A DNA stretch of 6,196 nt from Methanobacterium sp. (GTDB taxonomy: Archaea > Methanobacteriota > Methanobacteria > Methanobacteriales > Methanobacteriaceae), in assembly GCA_009712615.1 (NCBI GenBank), contig WASR01000123.1:1-6196 (forward strand). Reading direction: 5' to 3'. The notes below the pieces were generated by a model, which worked only from the letters and a program-made list of their open reading frames with translations, made no database searches and was not told the DNA's origin. The first letter of the stretch is position 1; every line of letters begins with the position of its first letter. Both the position numbers and the translations under genes were made by a program. Below, one piece after another: positions 5,297 through 6,196 of this stretch.

Positions 5297-6196
5297 TCAA
5301 ACAAAGGAGTAAATATTCCATGATAGGAAAAATCCAGTAGCATTACCCTTCAAATCCCTTGTCAGTCCCATGAGTAAGACCTTGTCATTGGTTTTTCCAG
5401 GGACTGTGTACACTGTTTTATTATCCATTTTTTGAATGCTTGTAACGTTGTAGGATTGAAGATCAATGTTGTCTGAAGGATGTATTACGGTAATTTCATG
5501 CACAGCAGAGTTTGTACCAATAATACCCAAACTCACCCTGATTATGATAAGTATTATTATTATAACACTTGGTTTTATTAAATCTTTGGCTTTAAATGGC
5601 TTTTTAATGAAGCAAATACCCATGAGTGTGGCCAGACCCACCAATGCTGGAGTGGAAAATAAACCTCCATCAAGCACACCTATGAGGGACACAGTAACTG
5701 CGAATGCGCGCAATATCTGATACAACAGCCTTGTTTCATTTGCAACAGCTATGATTCCAGAGATATATATGAGTGGGTAGGTTACAAACACTACCAAAGC
5801 AAACGGCAAGGTGTAGGGTATGAGGGCTACTCCTGCATTTATTCCAGCATTTATATGAATGCCAAGACTACTTATCACCAGTCCGAGCATGGATTTAAAC
5901 ACATGGCTGTGTGTCAGTGCGGTTGAACTGTAGGAACTGGTGTTGTAAACAATAAATGTGTTGAATGGTGATACTCCAAATTTCATCCTGATTATAAGTT
6001 CTACCAACATTCCAACCAGATAAGTGAAAACCAGCAGACTAATGGTAATTTTAAGGTATTTTTTGGGTTCAAATTTGAAGACAGATCCCAGACCCGAGAT
6101 TTTAGATCCAATGTACCCTTTCAAATCGAATAGAGGATACAACAGCAGGATGCTGCCCATGACAGCGAAGAGTATTATGGACTTTCCCTGTGAAGA
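5297..6196 (-). CDS. Multi-pass membrane protein of unknown function (5' end beyond window)
   Basis: The frame is open from the right edge to TGA at 5297 (299 codons visible). The first Met (6160) lies inside a hydrophobic stretch (SIILFAVMGSILLLYPLF), so the true start is outside the window. Counting from that Met, further membrane segments are near 37-58, 87-105, 110-138, 148-165, 169-185 and 198-215. A polar tail of about 70 residues (216-287) with three N-x-S/T sequons (NVT 238, NKT 247, NAT 273) is probably outside the cell. Visible details include NTSSYSSTALTHSHVFKS (73-90) on a loop with two His, and GIHINAGINAGVALIPY just after it. I recognise no family: a transporter-like or enzyme-like role cannot be separated. 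It is transcribed toward the exported protein 127 bp downstream, and no hairpin or T-run terminator is visible between them, so read-through is plausible. Confidence 0.8.
   Translation of the reverse strand, partial: SSQGKSIILFAVMGSILLLYPLFDLKGYIGSKISGLGSVFKFEPKKYLKITISLLVFTYLVGMLVELIIRMKFGVSPFNTFIVYNTSSYSSTALTHSHVFKSMLGLVISSLGIHINAGINAGVALIPYTLPFALVVFVTYPLIYISGIIAVANETRLLYQILRAFAVTVSLIGVLDGGLFSTPALVGLATLMGICFIKKPFKAKDLIKPSVIIIILIIIRVSLGIIGTNSAVHEITVIHPSDNIDLQSYNVTSIQKMDNKTVYTVPGKTNDKVLLMGLTRDLKGNATGFFLSWNIYSFV

Noticed and set aside
5466..5720. Plus-strand frame with an Ile-rich stretch opposite the membrane protein
   Set aside because: It is a mirror of a membrane-segment coding region; the minus-strand gene explains it fully.

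Overview
The window looks like a chromosomal piece of a methanogenic archaeon, most likely order Methanobacteriales (Methanobacterium-like). The reasons are: AT-rich DNA; archaeal GGTG(A) Shine-Dalgarno sites before the genes; A/T-only TATA-like boxes; and above all a huge Asn/Thr-rich secreted protein with parallel beta-helix rungs, an NNWWG motif, Ig-like domains and tandem DUF11 repeats. That architecture is the typical adhesin-like protein of these methanogens. All four genes lie on the minus strand; no gene is supported on the plus strand.

Layout from right to left (direction of transcription): (i) 6196-5297, a multi-pass membrane protein cut by the right edge, unrecognised; (ii) 5169-4339, a 276-residue protein with one N-terminal membrane segment or signal anchor and a large exported domain, also unrecognised; (iii) a 361-bp AT-rich gap with a hairpin plus T-tract terminator and candidate TATA boxes; (iv) 3977-3051, a polytopic membrane protein of the CruF/carotenoid-biosynthesis family; (v) a 277-bp gap with a TATA-like box and a perfect 7+4+7 dyad; (vi) 2773-1, the adhesin-like protein, running off the left edge after 924 codons without a stop.

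The gaps (127, 361 and 277 bp) suggest separate transcription units rather than one tight operon. All four products are predicted to be in or outside the membrane, so this is a cell-envelope neighbourhood, but no shared pathway can be shown.

The most notable points are: a 55-bp exact repeat that starts at base 1 and recurs 363 bp later, one DUF11 unit away, looking like an unresolved repeat at a contig end; an abrupt change of synonymous codon style inside the adhesin; a 90-residue, four-rung duplication inside its beta-helix; an operator-like dyad before the adhesin; and a CruF-type gene in a presumed methanogen.
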